A stretch of DNA of 64,000 bases from Pelotomaculum schinkii (GCF_004369205.1 NZ_QFGA01000001.1:1798001-1862000), one strand, 5' to 3'; numbered from the stretch's first letter, positions 31,629 through 39,369 are shown. Numbers and translations: made by a program. Notes: generated by a model not told the origin, from the letters alone.

Positions 31629-32267
31629 CTATAATTCAATTTTTTTATCTCCGCCCTTTGCCGCCCGCAGCGCCGCCAGTTCCGCTTCCAGCTGAGCTTC
31701 GCGATCCGCTTTTTTCCTGTTGCGCCTGTTGCGCGACGTTATATCGTAAACGATAAACAAGCAGAGAGGTGTTATAACAAAAAGCAGCATTCCGAGAGGC
31801 GTCTGCAGGAACATGGCAAACCTGCCGACCCCGGCGGCGCGCCAGAGGTAGATGCCCTCCAGGTCCGCCACGCTCACCGCCTTGGCGTCAGCGCCGGTGT
31901 TAGCGTCGCCCTTGGTGAGAAAGGTTAAACCGTCCTCAGTCCGGACGTCGGTCACTCTGTGGGTAACGACCGTGTTCTGCGCGGCGCGGAAGGCGATAAT
32001 ATCGTCTTTGACAATTTGCTCCGGCGCTACTACCTTGGTCACAATAAGGTCTCCCGCCAGAATTGTCGGCTCCATGGAACCGGAGAGGACGATAAAGGGC
32101 TTATACCCAAAAAAATCAGGGACCTTATCCGGATATATGTATGACCTTACAATAAACGTTACATTAACGATCAAAACCAACACAAGAAATGCACAAACAG
32201 TGACGCCAATAACGGATATTGCTTTCCCCAAAGCTGTTTTCGGCACCTTTTCCTCTCCCACTGCCAA
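31629..32267 (-). CDS. sipW: Signal peptidase I, SipW (ER-type, S26B), first gene of the locus
   Basis: 212 residues. One N-terminal helix (SVIGVTVCAFLVLVLIVNVT), the catalytic serine motif PFIVLSGSMEPTILAGDLIV, histidine in NTVVTHRVTDVRTEDGLTFL replacing the lysine of ordinary SPase I, and TKGDANTGAD as the last conserved box. A C-terminal helix is followed by a Lys/Ala/Glu-rich cytoplasmic tail (AQLEAELAALRAAKG) not seen in the second paralogue. The leader carries two tandem cyclic-di-GMP-I riboswitches. The enzyme should process the SipW-type exported proteins encoded downstream. Confidence 0.92.
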   Translation of the reverse strand: MAVGEEKVPKTALGKAISVIGVTVCAFLVLVLIVNVTFIVRSYIYPDKVPDFFGYKPFIVLSGSMEPTILAGDLIVTKVVAPEQIVKDDIIAFRAAQNTVVTHRVTDVRTEDGLTFLTKGDANTGADAKAVSVADLEGIYLWRAAGVGRFAMFLQTPLGMLLFVITPLCLFIVYDITSRNRRNRKKADREAQLEAELAALRAAKGGDKKIEL

Positions 32268-32344
32268 TGACCCCCTGTTAATATTTTAGATTGTAAATTA
32301 TTTTATCATAATTATCCATCTCCTACATAAAATGTTTTTCTTTT

Positions 32345-32455
32345 CAACAATAAAAAGCCGGATTGCAAAATGATTATCAGCAACCCGGCCGCCTTAGCTC
32401 GCATGCTTTAGGCCCGTCGGCTTTGCGCCCCCGCCTTTCGGCGGGTTAGCCCTAT
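32345..32455 (-). promoter_or_regulatory. Cyclic-di-GMP-I (GEMM) riboswitch with terminator, copy 2 (proximal of tandem pair)
   Basis: The minus strand carries AGGGCTAACCC, CCGCCGAAAGGCGG, GGGCGCAAAGCC, GGGCCTAAAGCATGCGAGCT and GGCCGGGTTGCTG, then a terminator stem ending GCAATCCGGC and TTTTTATTG. It differs from copy 1 at a few loop positions and preserves the pairings. It lies about 80 bp upstream of the sipW start at 32267. Confidence 0.9.
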
Positions 32456-32510
32456 TATTAGTTTATGTATATTATTTATGAAAAAGGCTTCTTTTTCTGG
32501 CTCACTGGTC

Positions 32511-32622
32511 AAATAAAAACGGCTAAGTTGCTGCAACCTTTATTAGCAACCCAGCCACCCTAGCTTCCATGCTTTAGGTCCGTTGGCTTTGCGCCCCCAC
32601 CTTTCGGTGGGTTAGCCCTGCA
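32511..32622 (-). promoter_or_regulatory. Cyclic-di-GMP-I (GEMM) riboswitch with terminator, copy 3 (distal of tandem pair)
   Basis: The minus strand carries CAGGGCTAACCC, the stem CCACCGAAAGGTGG (G-C pairs of copy 2 replaced by A-T with both sides changed), GGGCGCAAAGCC, CGGACCTAAAGCATGG and GGGTTGCT. A terminator follows: GGCTGGGTTGCT pairing with AGCAACTTAGCC, then GTTTTTATTT. The compensatory changes support a functional fold. Two complete switches in series precede the same gene. Confidence 0.88.
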
Positions 32623-32725
32623 AAAAAATATACTGCTATATTGCCGATGTCATTTTACTATAATCATCCTCATTATGCAATATTTTTTTACTAAAAAAAT
32701 ATATCAAAAAACAGTAAAAAAGCAC

Positions 32726-33397
32726 TTAGCTAACCAGGCTGCCGTCCACCAAGCGCAGAACCCTGCCGCAGGCGTCCGCCACCCGCTGGTCGTGGCTGGC
32801 CACCAGCACCGTCTTCCCCGTTTCATGCAAACTTTTCAGCAGTTCGATGATGCCGGCGCCGTTGGCCGAGTCCAGGTTCCCCGTGGGCTCGTCCGCCAGG
32901 ATCAGCTCCGGGTCCAACAGCAGCGCCCTGGCGATGGCCACCCGCTGCTGTTCACCGCCGGAGAGCTCGCCTGGCAGGCGCTTTTCGGCGCCATTCAGGC
33001 CCACCCGGCGCAGGAGCTCCCGCGCGCGGTCGCGTGCGCGACGGCCGTATCCTTCAGGTATTGACGGGGCCAGCACATTCGAAAGCGCGCTCAAGGTGGG
33101 CAGCAGGCAGTAGGATTGAAAAACAAACCCCACCTTTTCCCGCCGGTAGCGGCAGAGCGCCGCCTCGCCCAGACCCGCGATATCCTTGCCGGCGACCATG
33201 ACGCGGCCGCGGCTGGGCCGGTCCAACGCCCCCAGCAAATTTAACAAGGTAGTCTTGCCGCCCCCGGACGGGCCGGTCACGGCCACAAAGTCTCCCCGGT
33301 CAATATCCAGCCGGTCTACAGACAGCGCCCTGACCGCGGAAGATCCCCGCCCGTAAATACGCTCCACATTTCTAAGCGATATCAATATATCCGCCAT
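32726..33397 (-). CDS. ABC transporter ATP-binding protein (MacB/LolD type)
   Basis: 223 residues with Walker [20 protein letters not shown]-loop [17 protein letters not shown], signature [20 protein letters not shown], Walker [13 protein letters not shown] and the H-loop [11 protein letters not shown]. The sequence GALDRPSRG and the short length are typical of the ATPases that pair with FtsX-fold permeases (lipoprotein release or macrolide/peptide export). The permease gene lies upstream on the same strand, 36 bp away. The substrate is unknown. Confidence 0.9.
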   Translation of the reverse strand: MADILISLRNVERIYGRGSSAVRALSVDRLDIDRGDFVAVTGPSGGGKTTLLNLLGALDRPSRGRVMVAGKDIAGLGEAALCRYRREKVGFVFQSYCLLPTLSALSNVLAPSIPEGYGRRARDRARELLRRVGLNGAEKRLPGELSGGEQQRVAIARALLLDPELILADEPTGNLDSANGAGIIELLKSLHETGKTVLVASHDQRVADACGRVLRLVDGSLVS

Positions 33398-33433
33398 CGA
33401 AAGACTCCTCCCGTCTAAAAGCCGTCCCCATGG

Positions 33434-34612
33434 TCACCCGCGCAGGATTTCCGCCGGGGCGGCGCGGTTAGCCCGCCAGGCCGGGTAAAGGCCACCCGCC
33501 GCGCCGACCAGAACGCCGCAGGCGCAAACCAGCGCGGCCACCCTTAAGCCCGGCGCGCCGATGTCGATGGCCAGGTACTCCTTGACCGCAATCAGTCCGC
33601 CGTACCCCAGGGCAACCCCGATCCCCGCGCCGAGCAGGCTTAAAGTTATGGACTCCACCAACACCATGCAGGCTATGTCCCACGGAGTCCAGCCGAGGGC
33701 CTTGAGAATGCCGAACTCGCGCCTGCGCTCGACCACCGACAGCAGCATCACCACCATAATCGTAAGGCTGCCGGCCGCCACCGCCACAGAAGAAACCGCC
33801 AGGAAAAACTGCTTCAGGACGCGGAGCACGTTGTTAAGCGGGAGCAGCAGTTCCCGCGGCGCCACGACCTGCACCTCCGGCTTTTTCCCGCTCAGGCGCT
33901 CTTCAATCTCCCGGGCGGCCTCCTCGACGTATTCCATGCTCCCGACCTGGGCGCTGATGGCCGATAAACTGCCGGGCTTCAGGCCGCCGATATCCCGGGC
34001 CAGTTGCTCCGTGCCGCTGAAACCGCCGTCCAGCAGTTCGTTGCCGGTACGGTAAACGCCGACGACCTTAAGGTTCAGGTTGTCCGCTTCCTTACCGGGG
34101 ATCTCAAACGTATAAACTCCGCCGATTTGATAGGTAACGTTTAAGAACGCAAGATACTCCAACAGGCTCTTGCCGATTACCACTTCATCGTCACGGGCAG
34201 GCGCAGTCCCTTCTATAATTCTCTGAAAAGGACCGATCTCCGTCCTCGTTTCATTCACTCCGTACCCGAACAGCGGCAGAACCATCGTTGCCCCTGCCGG
34301 TCGCAGGATGTTTGTAACCTGCCCCGTCACATTATTTACATTGGGCACGTCCTTAATAATATCAATGTAGGAAACCGGAATAGAGGAGGAGCCGATACCC
34401 TGCAGCAGGCCGCCGAACATAGAACCCTTTTGGGTAATCGTGATCTGGCCCGCCAGGTTGGAAAACGTCGTTTCCACCCGTTTCTCCATCCCGGTCGTCA
34501 CGGAAAAGAGGAAGGTCATCAGGGCGCAGCCAAAGGCCACCCCGAGTACCGCCAGGGCGGCCACAGCTTTTTTGCGAAAAGCGTTGCGGATGGAAAACAG
34601 CAGCAGGGACAA
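33434..34612 (-). CDS. ABC transporter permease (FtsX/MacB-like)
   Basis: About 392 residues. N-terminal helix (KKAVAALAVLGVAFGCALMT), then a MacB periplasmic-core-like domain (about 45-250, GSMFGGLLQGIGSSSIPVSY) and three C-terminal helices with the FtsX signature (VVERRREFGILKALGWT, LLGAGIGVALGYGGLIA). It forms a mechanotransmission-type transporter with the ATPase encoded downstream. Several TTG codons follow AGGAG; the one at 34612 has the best spacing (nine bases), the one at 34621 is too close. A membrane-fusion partner gene is not adjacent. Confidence 0.87.
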   Translation of the reverse strand: MSLLLFSIRNAFRKKAVAALAVLGVAFGCALMTFLFSVTTGMEKRVETTFSNLAGQITITQKGSMFGGLLQGIGSSSIPVSYIDIIKDVPNVNNVTGQVTNILRPAGATMVLPLFGYGVNETRTEIGPFQRIIEGTAPARDDEVVIGKSLLEYLAFLNVTYQIGGVYTFEIPGKEADNLNLKVVGVYRTGNELLDGGFSGTEQLARDIGGLKPGSLSAISAQVGSMEYVEEAAREIEERLSGKKPEVQVVAPRELLLPLNNVLRVLKQFFLAVSSVAVAAGSLTIMVVMLLSVVERRREFGILKALGWTPWDIACMVLVESITLSLLGAGIGVALGYGGLIAVKEYLAIDIGAPGLRVAALVCACGVLVGAAGGLYPAWRANRAAPAEILRG

Positions 34613-34725
34613 AGGCAACAACTCCTAAAATTTCTTTCTTCTCCGGTTTTTCGGGCAGGATCCGACTGTGAAAACAAGAATATACATTTTCAATAATTTA
34701 CTGAAACGGATGCTACTATTTTATC

Positions 34726-34878
34726 ATGATCCGCAAAAAGAAAAAGAAAAATCTCTATAGAAGGGCAAAAACGAGGATCAATAATTTCCTGTATAAAAAC
34801 CGCCTTAACCTCAACGTGGCTTTTGCCTGCCTGCTGATTTTGGCGGCAATTGCTTTCGTGCTGGAAATGATGAATTAA
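34726..34878 (+). CDS. Possible 50-residue single-helix membrane protein
   Basis: ATG at 34726 opens a basic N-terminus (MIRKKKKKNLYRRAKTRINN) followed by one hydrophobic helix (LNVAFACLLILAAIAFVLEM) and TAA at 34876. The basic-plus-helix layout is protein-like, but no Shine-Dalgarno is visible, so support is moderate. It diverges from the ABC permease gene. Confidence 0.4.
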   Translation: MIRKKKKKNLYRRAKTRINNFLYKNRLNLNVAFACLLILAAIAFVLEMMN

Positions 34879-34905
34879 AAAAGCCCTTCAATCACAAAGG
34901 GCGTT
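34877..34905 (-). terminator. Terminator overlapping the stop of the 73-residue gene
   Basis: GCCCTT/AAGGGC stem (34902-34897 with 34888-34883) followed on the minus strand by TTTTTTAA. It can also serve the plus-strand small ORF in the opposite direction. Confidence 0.65.
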
Positions 34906-35125
34906 AATCTTCTTTCAGCAGGGTTTCAAGTTGTGTGGCCCAGCTTCTGTACTTTTGCAGCGCCTTTTGTTCAGCCTGCAAAGGGTCCATTGAGCCTACT
35001 TCTATAAAATAATTAAACTGCAGCAGCCAATCGTCCATTATCTCTTTAAAGAGTTTTTTTATTTCAACCTTAACCTCATTATTCATCTTAGTTTGATCAC
35101 CATTTAGAAGGTTTTTTATCATCAT
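34904..35125 (-). CDS. Small helical protein, unknown
   Basis: Up to 73 residues, mostly helix (EVKVEIKKLFKEIMDDWLLQ, then DPLQAEQKALQKYRSWATQL), no recognised family. An inner ATG at 35086 (MNNEVK) has only a distant GGTGAT; the outer ATG at 35125 has a weak GGATG. A terminator overlaps the stop codon, which supports a real transcript. Confidence 0.45.
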   Translation of the reverse strand: MMIKNLLNGDQTKMNNEVKVEIKKLFKEIMDDWLLQFNYFIEVGSMDPLQAEQKALQKYRSWATQLETLLKED

Positions 35126-35337
35126 CCAAGATCTTCTTATTCCATATTTATATTGTCGCTATCACACATTATTCCCCACAAGAAAAAATTGACCCGGTTT
35201 ATTGGGAGTTATAAACCGGATCGAGTTTTGAGAGGAGCTCAAAACAAAAACCTGAAAAACAAATAATTCGCCTGGTATGAGTACGGTACAATAGAAGGCA
35301 CTACGTCCACGGGCCAGCCATCGCCTTGACCAACCCC

Positions 35338-35490
35338 TTGAATGGACTAAAGCGGAAAAATGGAGTCGATTATAAGTTAGCAATATTAAAGCTGATTGTC
35401 TATGCTTATTGTCAAAAAATAGTAGAATCGCGTCTAACTATTACAAAATCTTGTCTGGATTTTCCATTGACTAAAAGTAAGCGTTTTTAG
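35338..35490 (+). pseudogene. Transposase fragment (IS1182-like N-terminal region)
   Basis: The frame from 35338 reads NGLKRKNGVDYKLAILKLIV and YAYCQKIVESRLTITKSC, resembling the start of IS1182-type DDE transposases (YHPKxxLKLLVYAYxxxIxSSR). It runs only about 50 codons to a TAG and has no start. The family call is tentative. The surrounding 35.13-35.53 kb has no intact gene. Confidence 0.35.
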
Positions 35491-35535
35491 TACTGCGTTC
35501 TGACCCTAAAAGAAGAACAGTCGCTTCAACAATGA

Positions 35536-35802
35536 TTAGCACAGGAATTAACTTCGGAGGAGGTGCGGAAGATAATGGAAATCACAACATCCTGGCACGA
35601 AAAAGGTAGACAGGAAGGTAGGTTGGAAGGACGACAAGAAATATTTGTAAAGTTAGCCGAAAAACGTTTTGGCGCTTTGCCACATGATATTTTAGGAAGA
35701 ATAAAAGAACTTTCGGTTGACCAAATTGATATACTGGCAGAACATCTCCTCGATGTCGCATCGCTGGATGAACTACGTCATGAAGTCACTTCACTGAACT
35801 AA
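35536..35802 (+). pseudogene. C-terminal remnant of an Rpn-family recombination-promoting nuclease (DUF4351 tail)
   Basis: The frame opens straight after a TGA and reads LAQELTSEEVRKIMEITTSW, then HEKGRQEGRLEGRQEIFVKL and the tail FGALPHDILGRIKELSVDQI. The RQEGRLEGRQE helix and DUF4351-like ending are typical of the last quarter of Rpn/PD-(D/E)XK transposase-like proteins. The catalytic domain is missing. A ribosome binding site-like GGAGGAGG within the old coding sequence could let a 75-residue product be made. Confidence 0.6.
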
Positions 35803-35805
35803 ACA

Positions 35806-35842
35806 CGAAAGGGCGGTCAAAGTAACCGCCCTTAAATTGTCT
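35806..35842 (+). terminator. Hairpin after the Rpn remnant
   Basis: AAGGGCGGT and ACCGCCCTT flank CAAAGTA (35810-35834) and are followed by AAATTGT, a weak T tract. Confidence 0.55.
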
Positions 35843-36005
35843 TAAGGGGAAAAATGAAGAGAGTGAATTCGCATGATGCATGAGAAGAGAAACCCTCTTC
35901 TACATTCTTTCGGCAGCTCATCCTGAGCTTTGCCCCGCTAAAATAGACGGAGGCTCCGTCAGCTTTAACAGCGAGAACCGTTCCCATTGTCATATCTATT
36001 AACTT

Positions 36006-36031
36006 ATGACAACAACTCCGTCCCCTTGACA
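36006..36031. repeat. GTCAACAACCCCGTCCCC-type short dispersed repeat (variant)
   Basis: TGACAACAACTCCGTCCCCT then TGACAG. One of six similar sites in the window (see 39248, 44281, 45401, 47353, 59071). Confidence 0.55.
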
Positions 36032-36112
36032 GCCCCTGATACATAGCAACAGGAACAAATTCGATATATTAACATATTATGTAATTAACCATGTATCAGG
36101 GAGTGAACTCAG

Positions 36113-37711
36113 ATGAGCGAAGATTTTTCAAATATTAATGAGGGGAGCAGCAGAGGAAAGGCCGTGGATTTGAACATTAATATGCTGGCATCATGCGAAA
36201 TTGGGCCGGCCTCCGCACGGCAGCGCCAGCAAGAGGCGTTTCAAGTCCGCCAGGAAGCGGCCCTTTTTCAAAAGGACCTTCCCCTCCCGGGCCATCCATG
36301 CAACGGTGATGAAATTGTTTTTCCAAACAAAATCGGCAACTATTCCAAGGGGTTGCCGCACAATCAGTTGGGTGAGGTTAACCTCAATGCCTATCAGGAC
36401 TTCATCAGGGCTTTAAGCACCGGTAACCCGGACGATTTTGAATTTATACCCCTGGGAGGCGTTGTCAAGCTCACCAACCCCCAGGCCGCTTATGCCTTTG
36501 AGATGGCGGGACCTGATTCCCACCATTTGGGTATGATTGCGCCGCCGGCCTTCAGCAGCGCCTGGCTTGCAGGTGAAATGGCCGAACTTTACTGGCAGGC
36601 GCTAACCCGGGATGTGCCTTTCAATGCTTACGACACCGATCCGCTCACTATCGCGGCTGCTACTGATCTATCGAAATTCTCGGATTTTCGCGGGCCTAAA
36701 ATCAATGGCGCCGTTACCACGGGGACCTTGTTCCGCGGGAATACGCCCGGTGACCTGGTGGGGCCCTATATTTCCCAGTTCCTGTGGAAGGACTTTGTCC
36801 TGGGGTCTACGCCCTTCGTCCAGCGGTATCGCACTACGGTGGCCGGCGATGACCACCTGACCGGGTATGAGGAATGGTTGAACATCCAGAACGGACTTGC
36901 TCCGGCAACTATGAATCAATTCGACCCCAGGCCCCGCTACATCCGCAACGGCCGCGATCTGGGCGAATATGTACACCGGGATTTTCCCTTCCAGAGTACT
37001 CTCGTCGCTTGTTTGATCCTGCTCGGCCTTGGACAGGTCGCCCTGGCCCAAACCAACCCCTATCTACGTTCGGCAACCCAGATTGGTTTTGTCACCTTCG
37101 GCGCCCCAAATATTCTGGATTTTGTGGCCCGGGCAGGGCGGGCATCCCAGGTGGCGGCCTGGTTCCAGAAATTCCTGGTCCATCGCCGGCTGCGTCCCGA
37201 GGAGTTCGGAGGGCGCGTCCAAAACCGTCTGACGGGCGCCGCCAACTACCCGATTAATCCGGAGCTGCTCAATTCGCAAGCGGTTTCCGAAATCTTCGAC
37301 AAGTTTGGCTCCTACCTGCTGCCCCAGGCCTATGCGGAAGGCTGCCCGACTCATCCGGCCTATCCCGCCGGTCACGCCTGCTTTGCCGGAGCCGGGATCA
37401 CGATGTTGAAGGCGTTCTTCAAAGAATCCTTTATTATCCCCAACCCGGTTGTGGCCAGTGATGATGGTCTCACACTGTTGCCTTACGCAGGGCCGCCTTT
37501 GACGGTAGGCGGGGAATTGAACAAACTGGCCGCCAATATCGCCATTGGCCGCGATACCGCAGGCATCCACTGGCGTTCTGACGCCAGTGAAGGCCTCAAA
37601 CTAGGTGAAGCGGTGGCTATCGGGATCCTGCAGGATTACAGAAGGACCTTCAATGAGGATTTTAGCGGCTTCTCCTTCACCAAGTTTGACGGCGCCACCG
37701 TAATCATCTAA
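36113..37711 (+). CDS. Vanadium-dependent haloperoxidase / PAP2-fold protein
   Basis: 532 residues, no signal peptide. The C-terminal half contains the vanadate/phosphate site: KFLVHRRLRPEE (KxxxxxxRP), YPAGHACFAGAG (the PSGH box with Ala for Ser) and GRDTAGIHWRSD (RxxxxxH). The N-terminal half carries substrate-pocket motifs typical of long bacterial haloperoxidases (PQAAYAFEMAGPDSHHLGM, PPAFSSAWLAGEMAELYWQA). Such enzymes oxidise halides with peroxide; some relatives are phosphatases. Start ATG at 36113 after GGGAGTGAAC, single-gene unit with a hairpin behind. Presence in an apparent anaerobe is curious. Enzyme class secure, activity not. Confidence 0.88.
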   Translation: MSEDFSNINEGSSRGKAVDLNINMLASCEIGPASARQRQQEAFQVRQEAALFQKDLPLPGHPCNGDEIVFPNKIGNYSKGLPHNQLGEVNLNAYQDFIRALSTGNPDDFEFIPLGGVVKLTNPQAAYAFEMAGPDSHHLGMIAPPAFSSAWLAGEMAELYWQALTRDVPFNAYDTDPLTIAAATDLSKFSDFRGPKINGAVTTGTLFRGNTPGDLVGPYISQFLWKDFVLGSTPFVQRYRTTVAGDDHLTGYEEWLNIQNGLAPATMNQFDPRPRYIRNGRDLGEYVHRDFPFQSTLVACLILLGLGQVALAQTNPYLRSATQIGFVTFGAPNILDFVARAGRASQVAAWFQKFLVHRRLRPEEFGGRVQNRLTGAANYPINPELLNSQAVSEIFDKFGSYLLPQAYAEGCPTHPAYPAGHACFAGAGITMLKAFFKESFIIPNPVVASDDGLTLLPYAGPPLTVGGELNKLAANIAIGRDTAGIHWRSDASEGLKLGEAVAIGILQDYRRTFNEDFSGFSFTKFDGATVII

Positions 37712-37717
37712 GTCCAA

Positions 37718-37753
37718 GGGGTCAGGCTTGAACAAAGTATAGCCTGACCCCCA
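37718..37753 (+). terminator. Hairpin after the haloperoxidase gene
   Basis: GGGGTCAGGCT (37718-37728) and AGCCTGACCCC (37741-37751) flank a 12-base loop, starting six bases after the stop codon. There is no T run, so it may be a mobile palindrome like those elsewhere. Confidence 0.6.
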
Positions 37754-37816
37754 TTCCTAAAGAGCGTATTTGCGTGTTATGAGACAACCCATTTGCTAAA
37801 CGTGGCGGCACGAATT

Positions 37817-38344
37817 TTAGTTCGAGTTCATACTGTTTTGCCTTTTTTGGAGTTCTATGAGGCCAAGCACTTTTAAAGCCTGATACTCTTCCGGGGTTAA
37901 ACGTGACATTAAAGCAGATTTTATTTGGTTCTTTTCTGCGGTGGTAACGCCCCCGTCAGCCATCTTAATAAAACCATTCAGTTCAGACATGGAAAATTTA
38001 GTCAATAAAAATTTTAAAGCTTCTTCTGGCGTAGCAAAAACAAGCTGACTATTTGTGCCGGTTTGGGGAAGGTTGCTCGCATCGGGAGCATTGGGAACAG
38101 CATCGGGAACAGTACCGTTGTTGGACTGTTCCTTCCTCAAATTTTGCAGGGCTCCGGCTCCCAATTGCTCCTCAATGGTTTTTTGGACTTTGGGGTCTTC
38201 AATCAATTGATCTATCTCGTCCTTCGACAACACCTGATTGGCTATCTTATCAATTACTACTTCCGAGCCATACTGCATGCCAATCTTATACACTCCTGCA
38301 ATCACAATAAGAATTATGATTAACGCAAACAATAACTTTTTCAT
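37817..38344 (-). CDS. Membrane-anchored helical protein, unknown
   Basis: 175 residues. [20 protein letters not shown] is a membrane anchor or signal; the rest is helical with a Pro/Asn/Thr-rich linker ([20 protein letters not shown]) and a C-terminal helical unit ([36 protein letters not shown]). The latter recalls small clostridial proteins of unknown function that carry an LTPEEYQ motif. ATG at 38344 has a G-rich ribosome binding site; 38353 is an alternative. No neighbour suggests a role. Confidence 0.65.
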   Translation of the reverse strand: MKKLLFALIIILIVIAGVYKIGMQYGSEVVIDKIANQVLSKDEIDQLIEDPKVQKTIEEQLGAGALQNLRKEQSNNGTVPDAVPNAPDASNLPQTGTNSQLVFATPEEALKFLLTKFSMSELNGFIKMADGGVTTAEKNQIKSALMSRLTPEEYQALKVLGLIELQKRQNSMNSN

Positions 38345-38385
38345 GACATTCATCCCCCCAGTCTCTATCATACCCTGGTTTTTTT

Positions 38386-38430
38386 ATGTTCGCTTTTCAG
38401 TTTACCCGTACTCTGTTTCTGATAAAGTAT
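38386..38430 (-). pseudogene. Fragment of a VanZ 3' end
   Basis: TTTTTTATGTTCGCTTTTCA and GTTTACCCGTACTCTGTT match 54629-54668, the 3' end of the intact VanZ gene. Only about 40 bp is preserved. Confidence 0.55.
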
Positions 38431-38496
38431 TACTGCGAGTCTCCTCGCATTGCTAATTAGGTTATTTTATCATGTGCAAGGAAGTCCTGTATAGAG

Positions 38497-38583
38497 AAAA
38501 TAAAAATTGCAGAGAACGTGCCATTGCAGCAGCAGAGCGGTTTAACGCTGCCGGACATGATTCTGAAACTGTATATGCGCTGT
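38497..38583 (+). pseudogene. Fragment of a DUF5615-type (PIN-like) toxin gene
   Basis: AAAATAAAAATTGCAGAGAA opens the protein start KIKIAENVP, and after a one-base deletion the frame continues AAAERFNAAGHDSETVYA. This matches the broken copy at 46392-46514. Both are degraded DUF5615 genes, normally partners of DUF433. Confidence 0.6.
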
Positions 38584-38757
38584 CGTTGATACCATATATT
38601 GGTCGTTCATGCACAGAGTATACTAAAGCCGGTTTCATTCTGATATAGTAATTTTATGGAGCTTCTCCACGGAAAAATCCGCTACGATAATACTATAGCA
38701 GTTTGATGGGCTTCTCCGGAGCGGGAAACTCCGCATACTAAAAAAAGGAGTGAGGAT
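38577..38757 (+). promoter_or_regulatory. Duplicated, structured leader of the cystatin-like gene
   Basis: Homologous to 53907-54035, including GCACAGAGTATACTAAAGCC and TCATTCTGATATAGTA. The 3' part holds two related units: ATAGTAATTTTATGGAGCTT (about 38646) and ATAGCAGTTTGATGGGCTTC (about 38693). Each has short GGAG/CTCC and CGGA/TCCG-type hairpins, and ATAGTA pairs with TACTAT. The second locus keeps a single merged unit with a TAGTAG/CTACTA closing stem. The structured part ends at the Shine-Dalgarno AAAGGAGTGAGG. It may be a regulatory RNA; no known class is recognised. Confidence 0.5.
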
Positions 38758-39054
38758 ATGGCACTCACAGGCGGCTGGAAAATTCTCGATATCAAGGCAT
38801 GCGATCTGCCCGAAAAGGTGGCATCGGGATTCAGCGAGGTATTCGGTGGAATGGTCGGCGCGACCTACATTCCTGTTGTGTATTGCGCAACCCAGGTGGT
38901 AGCCGGCATCAACCACATGATCCTCTGCAAGCAGACCCTGGCGACCAAGGATGCCAGCGAGGCGATTGTCAAGGTCATTCTCCACGAGCAGCTTCCCGTC
39001 GACGGCGGCAAGTTCTCCCTGCTAAACATCGAGAATATTGTAAAAGGATATTAA
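38758..39054 (+). CDS. Cystatin/stefin-like small cytoplasmic protein
   Basis: 98 residues without a signal peptide. The order is N-terminal MALTGGWKILD, a helix (ACDLPEKVASGFSEVFGGMV), the strand-hairpin motif CATQVVAGINHMILCKQ, a second strand pair (ASEAIVKVILHEQL) and a final hairpin (PVDGGKFSLLNIENIV). QVVAG is the exact protease-binding hairpin of cystatins (QxVxG), and its spacing after the helix matches stefins, where length is also about 98 residues. Stefins inhibit papain-like proteases. Start ATG at 38758 with AAAGGAGTGAGGAT. Notably, a YiiX-like cysteine hydrolase gene lies 315 bp downstream on the other strand. The homology is my reading of the motif and order. Confidence 0.65.
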   Translation: MALTGGWKILDIKACDLPEKVASGFSEVFGGMVGATYIPVVYCATQVVAGINHMILCKQTLATKDASEAIVKVILHEQLPVDGGKFSLLNIENIVKGY

Positions 39055-39127
39055 TCCACGGTGGAATTCACGGTTGGGTGTAACAAAAGGTTAATGGCAG
39101 CATACATAATCCCATAATGACAAAAAA

Positions 39128-39170
39128 GTATCCCGTATCACTATCAAAATTGGTACGGGATTGTTATTTG
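39128..39170 (+). terminator. Rho-independent terminator after the cystatin-like gene
   Basis: TATCCCGTA and TACGGGAT flank a 15-base loop (39129-39162) followed by TGTTATTTG, 75 nt after the stop codon. Confidence 0.65.
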
Positions 39171-39247
39171 CATCATTGTTTTGGAGTCATTGCGGGGTAA
39201 ATAAATCTTAAAAAAATTTATGTCTATTAACCTGTGCCGCAACGCGT

Positions 39248-39270
39248 GTCAACAACCCCGTCCCCCTTAC
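39248..39270. repeat. GTCAACAACCCCGTCCCC-type short dispersed repeat
   Basis: GTCAACAACCCCGTCCCCCT then TAC. A half copy of the longer palindrome (GCGAACCGTCCCCCTGCG) follows at about 39350-39367, just at the hydrolase gene's 3' end. Confidence 0.55.
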
Positions 39271-39369
39271 ATTTCCGTAAAAACCGCAAAATCGTCAATG
39301 CATATTTTTTCAAAAGAAAATATACTGAAGGCGTATGCAATATGCGCAGGCGAACCGTCCCCCTGCGCG

